From Symsagittifera roscoffensis (Eukaryota; Xenacoelomorpha; Acoela; Convolutidae), in contig NC_087069.1 in the NCBI RefSeq assembly GCF_963678635.1, forward strand, positions 36,003,959-36,067,958: a DNA stretch of 64,000 nucleotides. The letters are read 5' to 3'. The notes beneath the pieces were generated by a model, which saw only the letters and a list, made by a program, of their open reading frames with translations, made no database searches and was not told where the DNA came from. Made by a program: the position numbers and the translations under genes. Positions 43,285 through 56,620 of this stretch are shown here, one piece after another. The stretch's first letter is position 1; each line of letters starts with the position of its first letter.

Positions 43285-46200
43285 TATCATATTACTATTG
43301 TTTATGTTCAGTAGATAAAAATTATCATATCCATCGGAGATGGATCAACTCTTTTTCTGAACTCCTAGCTTCTCGTATTCTGAAAAATGAAATAGACGTT
43401 ATTTAAATTCAACTCGAGACATACCAGGAAGCTAAACGTTGTCTAAAAACCAATTTCAGTCTCTTCGCAAGACCCTTCCGGATTCTCTAATCCTGTCGAA
43501 ATGCGGTCTTGTTGTAGTCTCCGAAGGGTAGTAAAATCTTCTCAATACCCCTCCGAATTCTCGGGAGCTGCTTCGTAACGATTGTAGCTGTACATTCGTT
43601 ACAATTTGGAGTCTCGATTGTATTTTTAAAATAAATTCTTCACTGTCAAGATTCGTTGTAGTTTTTAACAGTGAAAATCGTTATTCTGGTTTTCACGCAT
43701 ATCCAGTTACTGCGAAATTTCAACGTCGTAGCGTGTCTTCATTTTCGAACGCATTTTTAAAATACTTCGTACTGCAAATTGACCTCTCCCAATTCATTAA
43801 AATGATTGATTAACACTTTTAGTTTGTCGAAACTGCCAATTTTCTCACTCGGCTGCTGCTCATAAAGTTTTGCTGTTGACATGCATTTTGACCGCCATTC
43901 TGGTCGAATGTCACAAACCCCAGGACATATATTTTTGGATATGCTTTGTGAAATTGTAACATTGTACTGCTATAAGTGCATTGTACTGCGTATTTGTGGT
44001 CTGTCCTAGACAGCCTAGCTAACATTTTTCTGTATTTAGGCTTGGGTCAGAGTTTTTTCTGATTTCAAAACGTTTTTAAGATCTCAGAGCGCTATTTTTC
44101 AGTCGTCAGCTTGATTTCCATCATCTAAAAACAAGAAACTCATTATGAAATCTAGCTTTTTTATTAGCGTCTAAATGATTTCACAAAAAGTGGTGCAGAT
44201 TCTTGTCCTCCTTTGAGCTCCTTCCTCCAATATAAGGATGGAATTTCCGTAAAAAACTTAAATTGTTTTACTGTAGACGCAATAAGTATTACTGGCCATT
44301 CATGGCGACTCGAGAAAACGTGATACAGCATAATTTCTCTATTAAGCGAACTACTTGCATTACCAAAATGCAATTTAGATAAATTTCAGAACTTAGGGTT
44401 ATCATCCAGCTCTTTTAGATATTTTTGATGGCAATCGGTTGCACGCGTCTATCTTTCTTGAGGTCTACAAGTTTTGCTCCGACAATGAAAGGTCTTAGCA
44501 AATCGGGTGTTTCCACTTCTTTTCGTCACTGTCGAGAATCAATGTTGTTTTTAACAGTCAAAATCGTTCTTCTGGTTTTCACGCATATCCAGTTGCTGCG
44601 AAATTTCAAGTTCGTGGCGTGTCTTCCTTTTCAAACGCTTTTTTAAAATACTTCTTCGCAGCAAATTGACCTCTCCCAATTCATTAAATTGAATGATTAA
44701 CACTTTTAGTTTGTCGAAATTGCCAATTTTTTCTCTCGGCTGCTGCTCATAAAATTTCGTTGTTGACATGCATTTTGACCGCCATTCTGGTCGAATGTCA
44801 CAAACCCCAGGAAATATATTTTTGGATATGTTTTTTAAAATTGTTGAATTGTACTGCTAAAAGTGCATTGAACTGCGTATTTGTGGTCTGTCCTAGACAA
44901 CCTAGCTAACATTTTTCTGTATTTAGGCTTGCGTCATAGTTTTTATCTGATTTAGTACGTTTTTAAGGTCTCAGATGGCTAGTTTTCAGTCGTCAGCTTG
45001 ATTTCCATCATCTAAATACCAGAAACTTATTTTGAAACCTAGCTTTTTTATTAGCGTCCAAACGATTTCATAAAAAGTGGTGCAGCTTCTTGTCCTCCTT
45101 TGAGCTCCTTCCTCCAATATAAGGATGGAATTTCCGTAAGAAACTTAAATTGTTTTTTTTTAGACGCAATAAGTATTATTGACCACTCAGGGCGGTTCGA
45201 GAAAACGTGATACAGCATAATTTCTCTTTTAAGCGAATTACTTGCATTACTAAAATGCAATTTAGATAAACCTCAACACTTAGGGTTATCATCAAGCTCT
45301 ATTAGATTTTGTTGATGGCAATCGGTTGCAAACGTCTATCTTTCTTGAGGTCTACATTATAAGTACCGAGTACACAGGAAGCGTTTGCAACCTGTAATGC
45401 GAAGAAGAATATCTGCTGAAAACAATTACATGCACTTGGTTACTCGGTACACGTGCTTAGGTTCTTACAGAGACTAACTAGAAAAATCTTAGTGCTAGGG
45501 CCGCTGGCACACTGAACTTCAAAAGCTATTGGTTGAAAAATATATCTATAAAAAACATCACTATGAAAAACAGGTTTGCGATCTTTCCGATCTTCTACTA
45601 GGGGATAGCGAGTCAACTACCGTTACTTCCCACAGGGGCTGCCTACTAGCAGCCAATCGGACAAGCGTGAAACCGGCTGGTCGCTTCTGATCTGTCATGT
45701 GGAGGTGTCGTGACTCTAAAACTAACAATAGCCCGGAAGTACATACCAACGGAAAATAAAGCTACGTTATGAAACGACTGGCTATCGTCTCAACACAGCT
45801 TCATATGCTTTTAACCGTCTCTTTCGAAAAACCAGTTCTATGTGTGGTCCATTAGCATCGAGTCGACAAAGTCGTTACAATTTAAGGCTATCGGCCAGAT
45901 CGCGCAAATTAACTTGGTTACATGCAAAATTAATGAGCTCATGGCTGGGTCTCAGTATCCTTAGACCACAAGGTCACTCTTAAAAACACGGCTTCTACTT
46001 ATTTATCATATTTCTATTGTTTATGTTCAGTAGATAAAAATCATCATATCCATCGGAGATGGATCAACTTTTTTTCTCAGTTCCCAGCTTCTCATATTTT
46101 GAAAAATGAAATAGATGTTATTTAAATTCAACTCAAGACATACCAGGAAGCTAAAAGTTGTCTAAAAACCAGTTTCAGTTTCATCGCAAGACCCTTTTGG

Positions 46201-49200
46201 ACTCTCGATGCCTGTCGAAAAGCGGTCTTGTTGTAGTCTCGGAGGGGTAGTAAAATTTTCTCAATACCCCTCCGAATTCTCGGGAACTGCTTCGTAACAA
46301 TTGTAGCTGTACATTCGTTACAATTTGGATAGTCTCGATTGTAATTTTAAAATAGTTTCCACTTCTTTTCGTCACTGTCGAGAATCAATGTTGTTTTAAC
46401 AGCCAAAATCGTTCTTCTGGTTTTCACGCAAATCCAGTTGCTGCAAAATTTCAAGGTCGTGGCGTGTCTTCATTTTTGAAGGCTTTTTTAAAATACTTCT
46501 TCTCAGCAAATTGACCTCTCCCAATTCATTAAATTGAATGATTAACACTTTTAGTTTGTCGAAACTGCCAATTTGTTCTCTCGGCTGCTGCTCATAAAAT
46601 TTCGTTGTTGACATGCATTTTGACCGCCATTCTGGTCGAATGTCACAAACCCCAGGAAATATATTTTTGGATATGCTTTTTGAAATTGTTGAATTGTACT
46701 GCTAAAAGTGCATTGAACTGCGTGTTTGTGGTCTGTCCTAGACAGCCTAGCTAACATTTTTCTGCATTTAGGCTTGGGTCATAGTTTTTATCTGATTTAG
46801 TACGTTTTTAAGGTCTCAGAGCGCTATTTTTCAGTCGTCAGCTTGATTTCCATCATCTAAATACCAGAAACTTATTTTAAAACCTAGCTTTTTTATTAGC
46901 GTCCAAACGATTTCATAAAAAGTGGTGCAGCTTCTTGTGCTCCTTTGAGCTCCTTCCTCCAATATAAGGATGGAATTTCCGTAAAAAACTTAAATTGTTT
47001 TACTGTAGAAGCAATAAGTATTATTGACCATTCATGGCGGTGCGAGAAAACGTGATACAGCATAATTTCTCTATTAAGCGAATTACTTGCATTACTAAAA
47101 TGCAATTTAGATAAACCTCAACAGTTAGGGTTATCATCAAGCTCTATTAGATATTGTTGAAGGCAATCAGTTGCAAACGTCTATCTTTCTTGAGGTCTAC
47201 ATTATTAGTACCGAGTACACAGGCAGCGTTTGCAACCTGTAAGGCGAAGAAGAATATCTGCTGAAAACAATTACATGCACTTGGTTACTCGGTACACGTG
47301 CTTAGGTTCTTACAGAGACTAATTAGAAAAATCTTAGTGCTAGGGCCGCTGGCACACTGAACTTCAAAAGCTATTGGTTGAAAAATATATCCATAAAAAA
47401 CATAACTATGATAAACAGGTTTGCGATCTTTCTGATATTCTACTAGGGGAAAGCGAGTCAACTACCGTTACTTCCCTACTATAAGCCCATCGGACAAGCG
47501 TGAAACCGGCTGGTCGCTTCTGATCTGTCATGTGGAGGTGTCGTGACTCTAAAACTGTAACATTAGCCCGGAAGTACATACCAACGGAAATTAAGGCTAC
47601 GTTATGAAACGACTGGCTATCGTCTCAACACAGCTTCATATGCTTTTAACCGTCTCTTTCAAAAAACCAGTTCTATGTGTGGTCCATTAGCATCGGGTCG
47701 ACGAAGTCGTTACTATTTAAGGCTATTTTTAACAGCCAAAATCGTTCTTCTGGTTTTCACGCATATCCAGTTGCTGCAAAGTTTCAAGGTCGTGGCGTGT
47801 CTTCATTTTCGAACGCTTTTTAAAAATACTTCTTCGCAGCAAATTGACCTCTCCCAGTTCATTAAATTGAATGATTAACACTTTTAGTTTGTCGAAACTG
47901 CCATTTTTTATCTCGGCTGCTGCTCATAAAATTTCGTTGTTGACATGCATTTTGACCGCCATTCTGGTCGAATGTCACAAACCCCAGGAAATATATTTTT
48001 GGATATGCTTTTTGAAATTGTTGCATTGTACTGCTAAAAGTGCATTGTACTGCGTATTTGTGGTCTGTCCTAGACAGCCTAGCTTACATTTATCTGTATT
48101 TAGGCTTTGATCAGAGACTAATTAGAAAAATCTTAGTGCTAGGGCCGCTGGCACACTGAACTTCAAAAGCTATTGGTTGAAAAATATATCCATAAAAAAA
48201 CATCACTATGATAAACAGGTTTGCGATCTTTCCGATATTCTACTAGGGTAAAGCGAGTCAACTACCGTTACTTCCCTACTAGAATCCCATCGGACAAGCT
48301 TGAAACCGGCTGGTCGCTTCTGATCTGTCATGTGGAGGTGTCGTGACTCTAAAACTGTAACATTAGCCCGGAAGTACATACCAACGGAAATTAAAGCTAC
48401 GTTATGAAACGACTGGCTATCGTCTCAACACAGCTTCGTATGCTTTTAACCGTCTGTTTCGAAAACCAGTTCTATGTGTGGTCCATTAGCATCGGGTCGA
48501 CAAAATTGTTACTATTTAAGGCTATCGGCCAGATCGCGCAAATTAACTTGGTTACATGCAAAATTAATGAGCTCATGGCTGGGTCTCAGTATCCTTAGAC
48601 CACGAGGTCACTCTTGAAAACACTGTTACTACTTATTTATCATATTACTTTTGTTTGTGTTCAGTAGATTAAAATCATCATATCCATCGGAGATGGATCA
48701 ACTTTTTGTCTCAACTCCTTGCTTCTCATTTTCTGAAAAAGGAAATAGATGTTATTTAAATTCAACTCAAGACATACCAGGAAGCTACAAGTTGTCTAAA
48801 AACTAGTTTCAGTTTCTTCACAAGACCCTTCCGGATTCTCAAATCCTGTCAAAAAGCGGTCTTGTTGTAGTCTCGGAAGGGTAGTAAAATCTTCTCAATA
48901 CCCCTCCGAATTCTCGGGAACTGCTTCGTAACGATTGTAGCTTTACATTCGTTACAATTTGGAGAGTCTCGATTGTAATTTTAAAATAGTTTCCACTTCT
49001 TTTCGTCACTGTCGAGAATCGTTGTTGTTTTTAACAGCCAAATCGTTCTTCTGGTTTTCACGTATATCCAGTTACTGCGAAATTTCAAGGTCGTGGCGTG
49101 TCTTCATTTTCGAATGCATTTTTAAAATACTTCGTTGCAGCAAATTGACCTCTCCCAATTCATTAAATTGAATGACTAACACTTTTAGTTTGTCGAAACT

Positions 49201-49850
49201 GCTATTTTTTATCTCGGCTGCTGCTCATAAAATTTCGTTGTTGACATGCATTTTGACCGCCATTCTGGTCGAATGTCACAAACCCCAGGAAATATATTTT
49301 TGGATATGCTTTCTGAAATTGTTGCATTGTACTGCTAAAAGTGCATTGTACTGCGTATTTGTGGTCTGTCCTAGACAGCCTAGCTTACATTTATCTGTAT
49401 TTAGGCTTTGATCATAGTTTTTTTCTGATTTCAGTACGTTTTTAAGGTCGCAGAGCGCTATTTTTCAGTCGTCAGCTTGATTTCCATCATCTAAATATCA
49501 AAAACTTATTTTGAAATCTAGCTTTTTTATTAGCGTCTAAATGATTTCATACAAAGTGGTGCAGCTTCTTGGCCTTCTTTGAGAACCTTCCTCAAATATA
49601 AGGATGGAATTACCGTAAAAACTCACATTGTTTTACTGTAGACGCAATAAGTATTATTGACCACTCAGGGCTGTGCGAGAAAACGTGATACAGCATAATT
49701 TCTCTAGTAAGCGAAATAAATGCATTACTAAAATGCAATTTAGATAAACCTCAATACTTAGGGTTATCATTAAGCTCTATTAGAAACTGTTGATGGCAAT
49801 CGGGTGCAAACGTCTATCTTTGTTGAGGTCTACAAGTTTTGCTCCGACAA
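43285..49850 (-). repeat. Mosaic tandem array derived from a LINE 3' region
   Basis: Four kinds of blocks recur in one orientation. Block U (TTGACCTCTCCCAATTCATT) is at ~43670, 44540, 46390, 47725 and 49020. Block V (GTGGTGCAG then CTTCCTCCAATATAAGGATG) is at ~44155, 45045, 46890 and 49525. Block W (GGGCCGCTGGCACACTG) is at ~45490, 47340 and 48135. Block X (ATCCATCGGAGATGGATCAA) is at ~43285, 46005 and 48637. The order is X U V U V W X U V W U W X U V. On minus, block V carries a short RT piece (GAKLVDL then DRR and PIAI) continuous with the RT at 49780-50025, so the array grew from the tail of a minus-strand LINE. The ~70-aa frames repeated inside are by-products or relics of its coding part. 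Confidence 0.85.
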
Positions 49851-50025
49851 AGAAAGGTCTTAACAAATCGGGTGTTTTAACTTCTACTATAGAGTTCAGG
49901 AGCATAGTAAGCAATTTGAAGAAAATGAACACCGTATTGCCGTTTAGTTTACTAAAATGATCTTTGAAAAATTTAAGAACAATCGTGTCCGGACCGGATT
50001 CCAAACCATTTGGAAAAGACACCAT
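49780..50025 (-). pseudogene. LINE reverse transcriptase N-terminal fragment
   Basis: The frame reads FPNGLESGPDTIVLKFFKDH, a hydrophobic helix, then LLRPFFVGAKLVDLNKDRR and LHPIAI. This matches the fingers region of non-LTR reverse transcriptases (the GPDG-type helix, then LNKxxxxxRPIAI). It stops soon after and runs into the mosaic array, so the palm is absent. Confidence 0.7.
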
Positions 50026-50265
50026 TATTATTTACACCTCTACCTCAGTTACGAAAAAGCATTCGACTGTTCTGGCATTAAAGCATTTAAATCAGCTCTT
50101 TTTGGATGCTTAGATACTAACTTCGCACAGTTAGGAGTCCAAAAATTTGATAGCGACCAGCTTCATTTCTTCCTTTACAAATATATGCACACGAGCTTGC
50201 TGTTGAAAAGCCTTATTCTCTGCTCGAGACCTGTCTGGGACGGGCTTGACTCTTGAAGAAGACGT

Positions 50266-50643
50266 TTAGGGAGTGAAACATTTTTGGCTCCTAATTTTTT
50301 TGTGATTTATAGAGCTCATAGCTGTCGCATGGAAACAACCACTTCTTTTGGGTTTTTTCAGTACAAAAATGACCGTGTTTACATACCTATCTAGCACTGA
50401 ATCATTGCCAATTGAATAATTTTTGATCGATTTCACATTAACACTCATAGGACATTGAATTTTTCTAGAGTCGCTAAGATTTATCTTTACACAGTTGACT
50501 GAGTACCAATTAGAACAACAATCACATCCAATCCAATTCAAATTCCTGAAGGTCTTAAGCATTCTTTGCTTGTACTTTCCTTGTTGTTTTTCCTCATCTT
50601 GACGGCGCAGCGTGAGGGTTGAAAAGGAAATACGACTGGACAT
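50266..50643 (-). pseudogene. PHD-finger-like fragment upstream of the LINE RT piece
   Basis: A 125-codon open frame contains WIGCDCCSNWYSVNCVKINL followed by QCPM. C-x2-C-x4-(Y)-x2-C with an aromatic before it is the second half of a PHD finger, though the usual His is replaced. Its place just upstream of the RT fragment on the same strand fits a LINE first ORF with a PHD finger, a known arrangement in some LINEs. Confidence 0.5.
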
Positions 50644-50649
50644 AAAACA

Positions 50650-51850
50650 AGAAAACTAAACCAACCATAATAACAGGGTTGGAAATTTATAGAGTAAGAA
50701 AAAAATATTACAAACTAAATTTACAGAAAAAAAAAATATTTATAAAAAAAAGCAGGTAAAGAACAATTTCATCCGAGCTCAGCGCCGCACCACCAGACTC
50801 CTCAATCCAGAATTCTTTCCACCAGACCAGCAACCTACTTGACACACCTGTCTTTGAAGTCCATTAAAGGGCGCTCAACAAACAGGCACAAACATCAAAC
50901 ATATCACATCTCTTTATAATTTTATTACGCGAATTAGGCTGATAAAGTTATCAAGGTCATAAAATTATCACAAAAAATGGAAGAAAAACTTATGAACTTA
51001 TCAAGCAGAGAAGGTTTTCCGCAGTTCAGTTGATGCTCGTATTATGTGACCTATTGTGACATTTTTAACGAGAGTGAGTCTTGCTGCCCATACAGAGGAG
51101 GAAGACGGTTCCAGAAAAAAGTCCGAAAAGCAAGGAGTTCCTGTAAACAACATTACAACTAGACTGCGGAACCTTCTCAGTGAACTGATCTTGTGGTTCA
51201 AAACCTATTTATTACTTTCAAGACTTCTCGAATCGTTTAGTTTCATTAGTCTTCATCGTAGACTATAATGGAATTACTTACAGAGTTGATCATCTTGTCA
51301 TGACATCCTGATTTTAGTTACTAGAGCCTGTTTCACCTTCAAATTCACCTTCTTATAAGAGGGCACTGTTTGCCTCTCTATTGACTTTGTTTAACTTTGA
51401 AACTGATGCAGTAATTAAGTTATGAAGCTATTGATACTCAATTTTGACATTTATATTCATATCAGAGAGAGAAAATGTGTAATTCAAACTCCTCGAAAGA
51501 TATGAATGGTTTAAACGTCAAATTTTAAAGTTCACGGTCAATGGAGGATTTTGAACAATCGCTGTTCTAGATTGCAGTTCATCGAAATAAGAGCAATGCA
51601 GGTGGGTGTAGATAAGAGTGTCTGGCAAGTGGTTGTAGTTTTCAACTGGAGAGCCAAATACTTACGATCACCGGGTCAGTCTGGTTTGTACGAGCGGTCA
51701 GATTTACAGATCGCCTCATCTATGCCTTTGATACAGTAGCTCGCTATGACTCTGCGCGTCTTTCCATTGATATAACAAACTGCTGCTAGAAGCACATTTG
51801 GACAATCCAGACCATCCGTCAGCAATAGAGGTCAAAACAGCATCCAGTAA
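50650..51850. other. Unassigned stretch between two LINE remnants
   Basis: Open frames at 51001-51268 on both strands overlap each other and show no domain. The rest is AT-rich without recognisable features. Confidence 0.4.
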
Positions 51851-54260
51851 CAAGCTGGATGTACTATTCAGGTTTGAAAAGAAAGTTGTAACCAAAAAAA
51901 AAGAACCATTCCAGTAATTTCATCACTCAAATTCAAAATGAAATGAACTCATGATCGAAGAATCAAGAAACGTTCGAGGTGTCTTCGGAAACGTAAAACC
52001 GAAAAATTTTGTCAATTCAGCCTTTCTTCAAAATCAAGCCTCGGCATCTGCATTCGCGCTGTTCCCGAGAGCAAAGAAAAGACCGATGTAGAACAAATGC
52101 AGGAAGATCTGCAAACAAACGACCGCTTTCTCTCCTTCCTTGAAATTGACGACAGAAAACTGGTTAAGTCTACTCAAGTATGGAATTTCAATCCCGACAA
52201 AGGACATCGACGATTTCTGTTCACAACAAAAAATGACCTAAGAAAAAGTCTGATTCTGAAATCGACTCAAAAACTGAAGATGGGAACTGATCGGCAAAAA
52301 ATTAACACAAAACGATAACAAGCGGAAATCTTAGAAGCGTAAGCAGAAAAAACTTATAACTTATAACACCAAAACTATAACTGACATTAGCAGACGAAAA
52401 AAAAACAAATGCAGTAGCTAAAATACCATCAAAAAAAATTGTTTTGTCTCTGTGAAACTCAGCTCTCAGAAAATGTAACATGCATTTTGGTTTTTCTTCG
52501 AAGACATCAAGTTTATAGAAATGACCGGGAAACATATGAAACCAGAAACGGTGGTGTAAGTAGGTGCCGTCAAAAAAAAATTCGTTTGCCGATCCATTTC
52601 TTTTGAAGATCAGTTACTGGATAAATGAGTGAAACTAAACTTTTCCAACAAGCATCAGTTAAACTAGGCGTTATACACATCATACCAAATCAAAAAGATG
52701 ACAAAATTCAGGGAAAACCATTAGTCAATATATCGAACACAAACCGATTAAAATCAATTTTGACGTTTACAACAGCCTCGATCTACCCGAAATCACAAAA
52801 CATCGATAAGCATTCAAAAGAGCCGAAAAGGTTTTGCTTATGTATTCACGAAAATTTAAATTAGTTAAACCTTACTGCTTAAGTAATGTTAACGAAAATC
52901 TCGGGCAATGGTACAATTGTCTGTGGGAGAAGATTGAACGAATGTACCAACATTAACTAAACATAGGTCAAGACTTCAGCACTCTGAATTTTGTGGACGT
53001 CATAATAAACAAAAGAGCTGTAAACAATGAACAGAAGAACAAAAAATGTCTTTAAAGTCTCCTAAAGATCCAAAAGCAAGAAAAAGGTATTCAAAAATGA
53101 TCTGAAGATGACATATCTAAAGTCGCACAAAAATTGTCCTGGAAAGAGAACCTTCAAAGAACTCTAAAATACCTGAGGATCATAAAAACTACTGAAAAAT
53201 CACCTGGAGTCCAAAACGGAAAAACTGAGTCAAACAACGAAACGGTAGAATGTGAATCGGTGAAAATTTTTTTCTCTGCGTTTTAAAGCCAAGTAGAAAT
53301 TAAAATTCAACCAAATGTTCTGAACAGATTCACAGTCGGTCTAAATTTGGAGTTTCACAGTCTATAAGTTGACAATTTTGGAAATCTTATTCTTAAGTCA
53401 TGTCACAAAACCGTGCGCAAATCACTAAATTCTTATCTTCCAATTATGCCCAATCCAGGGTTTTTCCAGAAGAAGGAAAGATTAGCAAAATAACCCAATA
53501 ATCGAAAGAAATACAGCTGATTTTAGTTGTTATAGACCCATCAATTTTCTAGGCTGTGTTCGAAAGTGCTTGAAAAAGCCAAATTTGACAAACACCGATG
53601 TAGAGTGAAAGATGAAATGAATAAAAGTGAACATTGATTTCGTAAACGAACGTACACAACAGCTCAGCTTTTTTTCTTCGGTCAACTATTCTCAATAAAC
53701 GATCAACATGACATTCGATAATGTACTGTACTATATCTGGACTTCATTTAGGCAATAGAGGTTGTACTTATTTACGTCCTGCTCAACGCGATCAAATCAA
53801 TTTATATCGGAAGAAAACTTCTGTCGATTACACCTGCCTTACAGGTAGAAAAGGGTAAGCATTGAAGACCGCAGGTCAGTCCTGAGAGAAGTCACCCGTG
53901 GAGTTCCACGAAGTTCAATTTTGGGACAATTTTTTTTCTTCATAAATAGAGTAGATCAGATTTCGATCACATTAGAGTTACAGGACAGTATCGAGCAAAC
54001 TGCGGAAGAAAGCTTATCAACCTTTGGAGTAGACTTTAACAAAAGATTGACAAAAAGCTGGTCGAACAAAGAAATATGTCATGTTCAGAAGCTTAGTGAA
54101 TGAAATCAGGGAATTAGTGATTTTAAGTGAAAGTCATTGGTCTAATGAAAAAACCATCAGAATAGAAATCGACGACTTATCGAGCAGCAAAAAATACTCA
54201 GTACAAGTTGATTGAGCTGATCAAGGCAGTAATTGCAAATTTGGACATCAAAACTATTCT
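51850..54260 (+). mobile_element. Decayed LINE, copy B
   Basis: Same family as copy A at 34280-37300. Colinear blocks include TCTTCGGAAACGTAAAAC-like, GTTCCCGAGAGCAA and GACCGATGTAGAACAA sequences at the 5' side and GGAGTTCCACGAAGTTC (RT motif B region) at ~53900. RT pieces appear in several frames; no continuous catalytic motif survives. The end is approximate. Confidence 0.7.
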
Positions 54261-55290
54261 ATCGAGCATCGGCTTTCTTCTCGTGACAACGGGGAGCAAC
54301 CTATCATTGTCAATTTTTCACAAAAATGCGACAAGATTAAGTGATTGAATGAAATTAGTCCTAAAAACTCCAAATTTTATCGTAGAATGCTCCATACAAT
54401 ATCAAGGGAAAGAAGTCCAAAAAGTGTCCAAGATGAACAAAAAATTTTTTTGACGAAACAAAAACTTAGGATTTATGCGTTGAATGATCTGATAACATGA
54501 TTAAAAAGAGATGTTTTTCGGCCCTCATAACGGCAACAAGATATCAATTGAGATCTAACCTTACCTAGAATGAAGGCTCTCTCTCACTTTTAATATGATT
54601 TAAAAATTGGAAGCTATCCTCTCAATCTTTATTTTGCCTAATTAAAACTTGGTTGAAGGACGAGGAGGAGGAAACATTTTATTAGCAGCTCCTGCAAGTA
54701 TTGGAAAAGAACGTATATCAATTCACTGTCCACTCAGAATTGATAAACCGGCTTTCACTAAATTGTACGATAATTTGCTTCGTCGAAAAATCATCATCTG
54801 AGAAATAAATTGTCATCTGTAGGGATTTTATTTTGGCAAATTAAACCAATTTAATGGTAAATTGGTACAACAAAAAACTGCTATTTATGATTTTTAAATA
54901 CTGCCAAATGAAACAGCCCGTGTTCATTAAAAAAATTCCTCCTGCATAGATCGTTTACTTATTCGATGCACCCCTTGTTTTGCAATTTTGATTTAAACGC
55001 CAAGTTTTCTCTGATCAGCTGTTCTACTCAGCTGGAAAACAATGATGCAGAAAGCTTCAAAGCAATATGTTTTCGACATGCATCTCTAATCAGATTTAAT
55101 CACTTAGTTGAATATTTTTTCGTCAAGAATGGGAAAGAACTATGAAAATTCTATCAAAGAATTTAGGTTGATGTTTTAATTTGATCAAATGATGTATATC
55201 TGATTTTGTGAATGATGTATATGGTTTATCAATCGGAATAATCGGAAAAGCAAATCTTTGGCTGAAATAGTACGAAACTGCGCTTTCAAG
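54261..55290. other. Stretch between LINE B and Penelope-like copy B
   Basis: I found no recognisable RT block here, so either the 5' part of Penelope-like copy B is missing or it has decayed beyond recognition. No host exon is supported. Confidence 0.4.
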
Positions 55291-56620
55291 GGATATTCGC
55301 GAAATGTTTTTGCCCGAAAACGATCTTAACCAAATATGTCCCGAGTGCAATAAGAAATTCACATACAGGTCAAAAGGTGTAGAATGTTATTGCTGTTTGA
55401 ACTGGTATCAGGTAAAATGCGGTGATATATCAGATGATGGGTATCGAAACAAAAGTGAAACCATCTGGTGTGTAAAAAATGCATCTCGGTAAGGGAAAAT
55501 ATAAAAATAAGTCAGTGCAGCAAACTAAATTATTTCTCCGTTACGTTGATGATATAGTTAGAACAGTGAAGGGTGATCCTGAAAAAAAAGCTACAGGCTG
55601 CAAACTTACTACATCCAAATTTACAGTTCACAATAGAGACACCAAGCAGAAACGTGAAAATGTTATTTTTGGATTTACAAATTAGTATTGGCAAAAGCAG
55701 GATAATTAAATGTGGGTGGTATCAAAAACCAACAGACCATACTAAAATTTAGAAGCTCCGCCCCCTTCAGTACAAGAGAAGTGGGATTGAAGGAACTGTT
55801 CACCGGGTTTTCCGCAGTACGACAACATTGGAGGAATATGATAAAGCGATGAAAATCAACCATCAACAGTGGTTGGATAACCAATATCCGGAAAGTTAGT
55901 CGTCGCGGGTTGCATCGCATGCCCTTGAGAAGATCATCAGGGAGGGCAAAATCAAAAAGAACATGGCTGAGAAAAAGAAGTTTCCTGATTATAGCAGTGA
56001 TTCACCACCCATCTTGATGGTTCAGTGTAGGTGGAATCACAGCCAGACGTCAGCAAAAAAAGTGCGCGATATCACCAATGTGCAGAAAATGTTCACGACG
56101 AGGAAAAATGAAAACTTGTATGCCCTCTCTAAAATCCTCTTTTTCCAGTGAACTGAAATCAAAAGTGGTGTACAGACTTGAATGTTGTGGGTGCAAATCT
56201 ATCTATGTTGGCCAGACGGTCGGACATCTCACCACAAGGACTGAGGAACACCGAAAAGAGGATATCACATTTGGACAGCATATAAGGCAATGTGGTAGTG
56301 AGAGTGGTAACTCGGAGTGTAAATGGAAGATAATCGACCAGGCGTCCAGCAGCATCAAGTTACTTACATTAGAGGCGCTGCACATAAATTAGCGATAAAA
56401 CGAAATTGTAAAAACAAAAAAGGTGAAATTTCTCAGAAATTTGTGACAAAAAGTTTAAAATAGTTGTTACATAATTTCAGTAATATTTGTAAAGTTTCAT
56501 TTGGTTGAAGTTCTTAAATTTTGAAATAATGATGTTTAGTTTGGCATTTTTAAAACCTGACGATGCACAAAAATGTGCGAAGACGTTTGTTTGAATTTAC
56601 ACTTTTAATGCATTCTCAAA
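55290..56620 (+). mobile_element. Penelope-like element copy B, with PHD-like finger, RT piece and GIY-YIG
   Basis: In order: a Cys cluster ICPECNKKFTYR ... VECYCCLNWYQVKC ... WC (55338-55480), RT motif [19 protein letters not shown] (55530-55583), a decayed downstream RT region with WYQKPTDH-like sequence, and a well preserved GIY-YIG nuclease (56158-56392: VVYRLECCGCKSIYVGQT, TTRTEEHRKED, GQHIRQCG and the catalytic Glu in LEALHI). The 3' UTR to ~56620 matches that of copy A (AAAACCTGA ... GATGCACAAA). The RT N-terminal half was not found, so this copy is 5'-truncated or decayed. Confidence 0.8.
56158..56392 (+). pseudogene. GIY-YIG endonuclease domain of Penelope-like copy B
   Basis: The open frame covers about 78 residues. 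The GIY position reads SIYVGQT, the conserved Arg is in TTRTEEHR and the catalytic Glu in [15 protein letters not shown] pair just before SIYVG is typical of Penelope-like nucleases. The domain looks intact although the element is not. Confidence 0.8.

Noticed and set aside
45920-46000. tRNA-like A-box in array block W (minus strand GTGGTCTAAGGATAC)
   Set aside because: No matching B-box or cloverleaf could be drawn, so a tRNA or tRNA-derived SINE is not supported.
43819-47105. Repeated ~70-aa minus-strand frames as a family of small genes
   Set aside because: They come with the tandem blocks and overlap each other in two frames. Repetition explains them; constraint is untested, so I did not call them genes.
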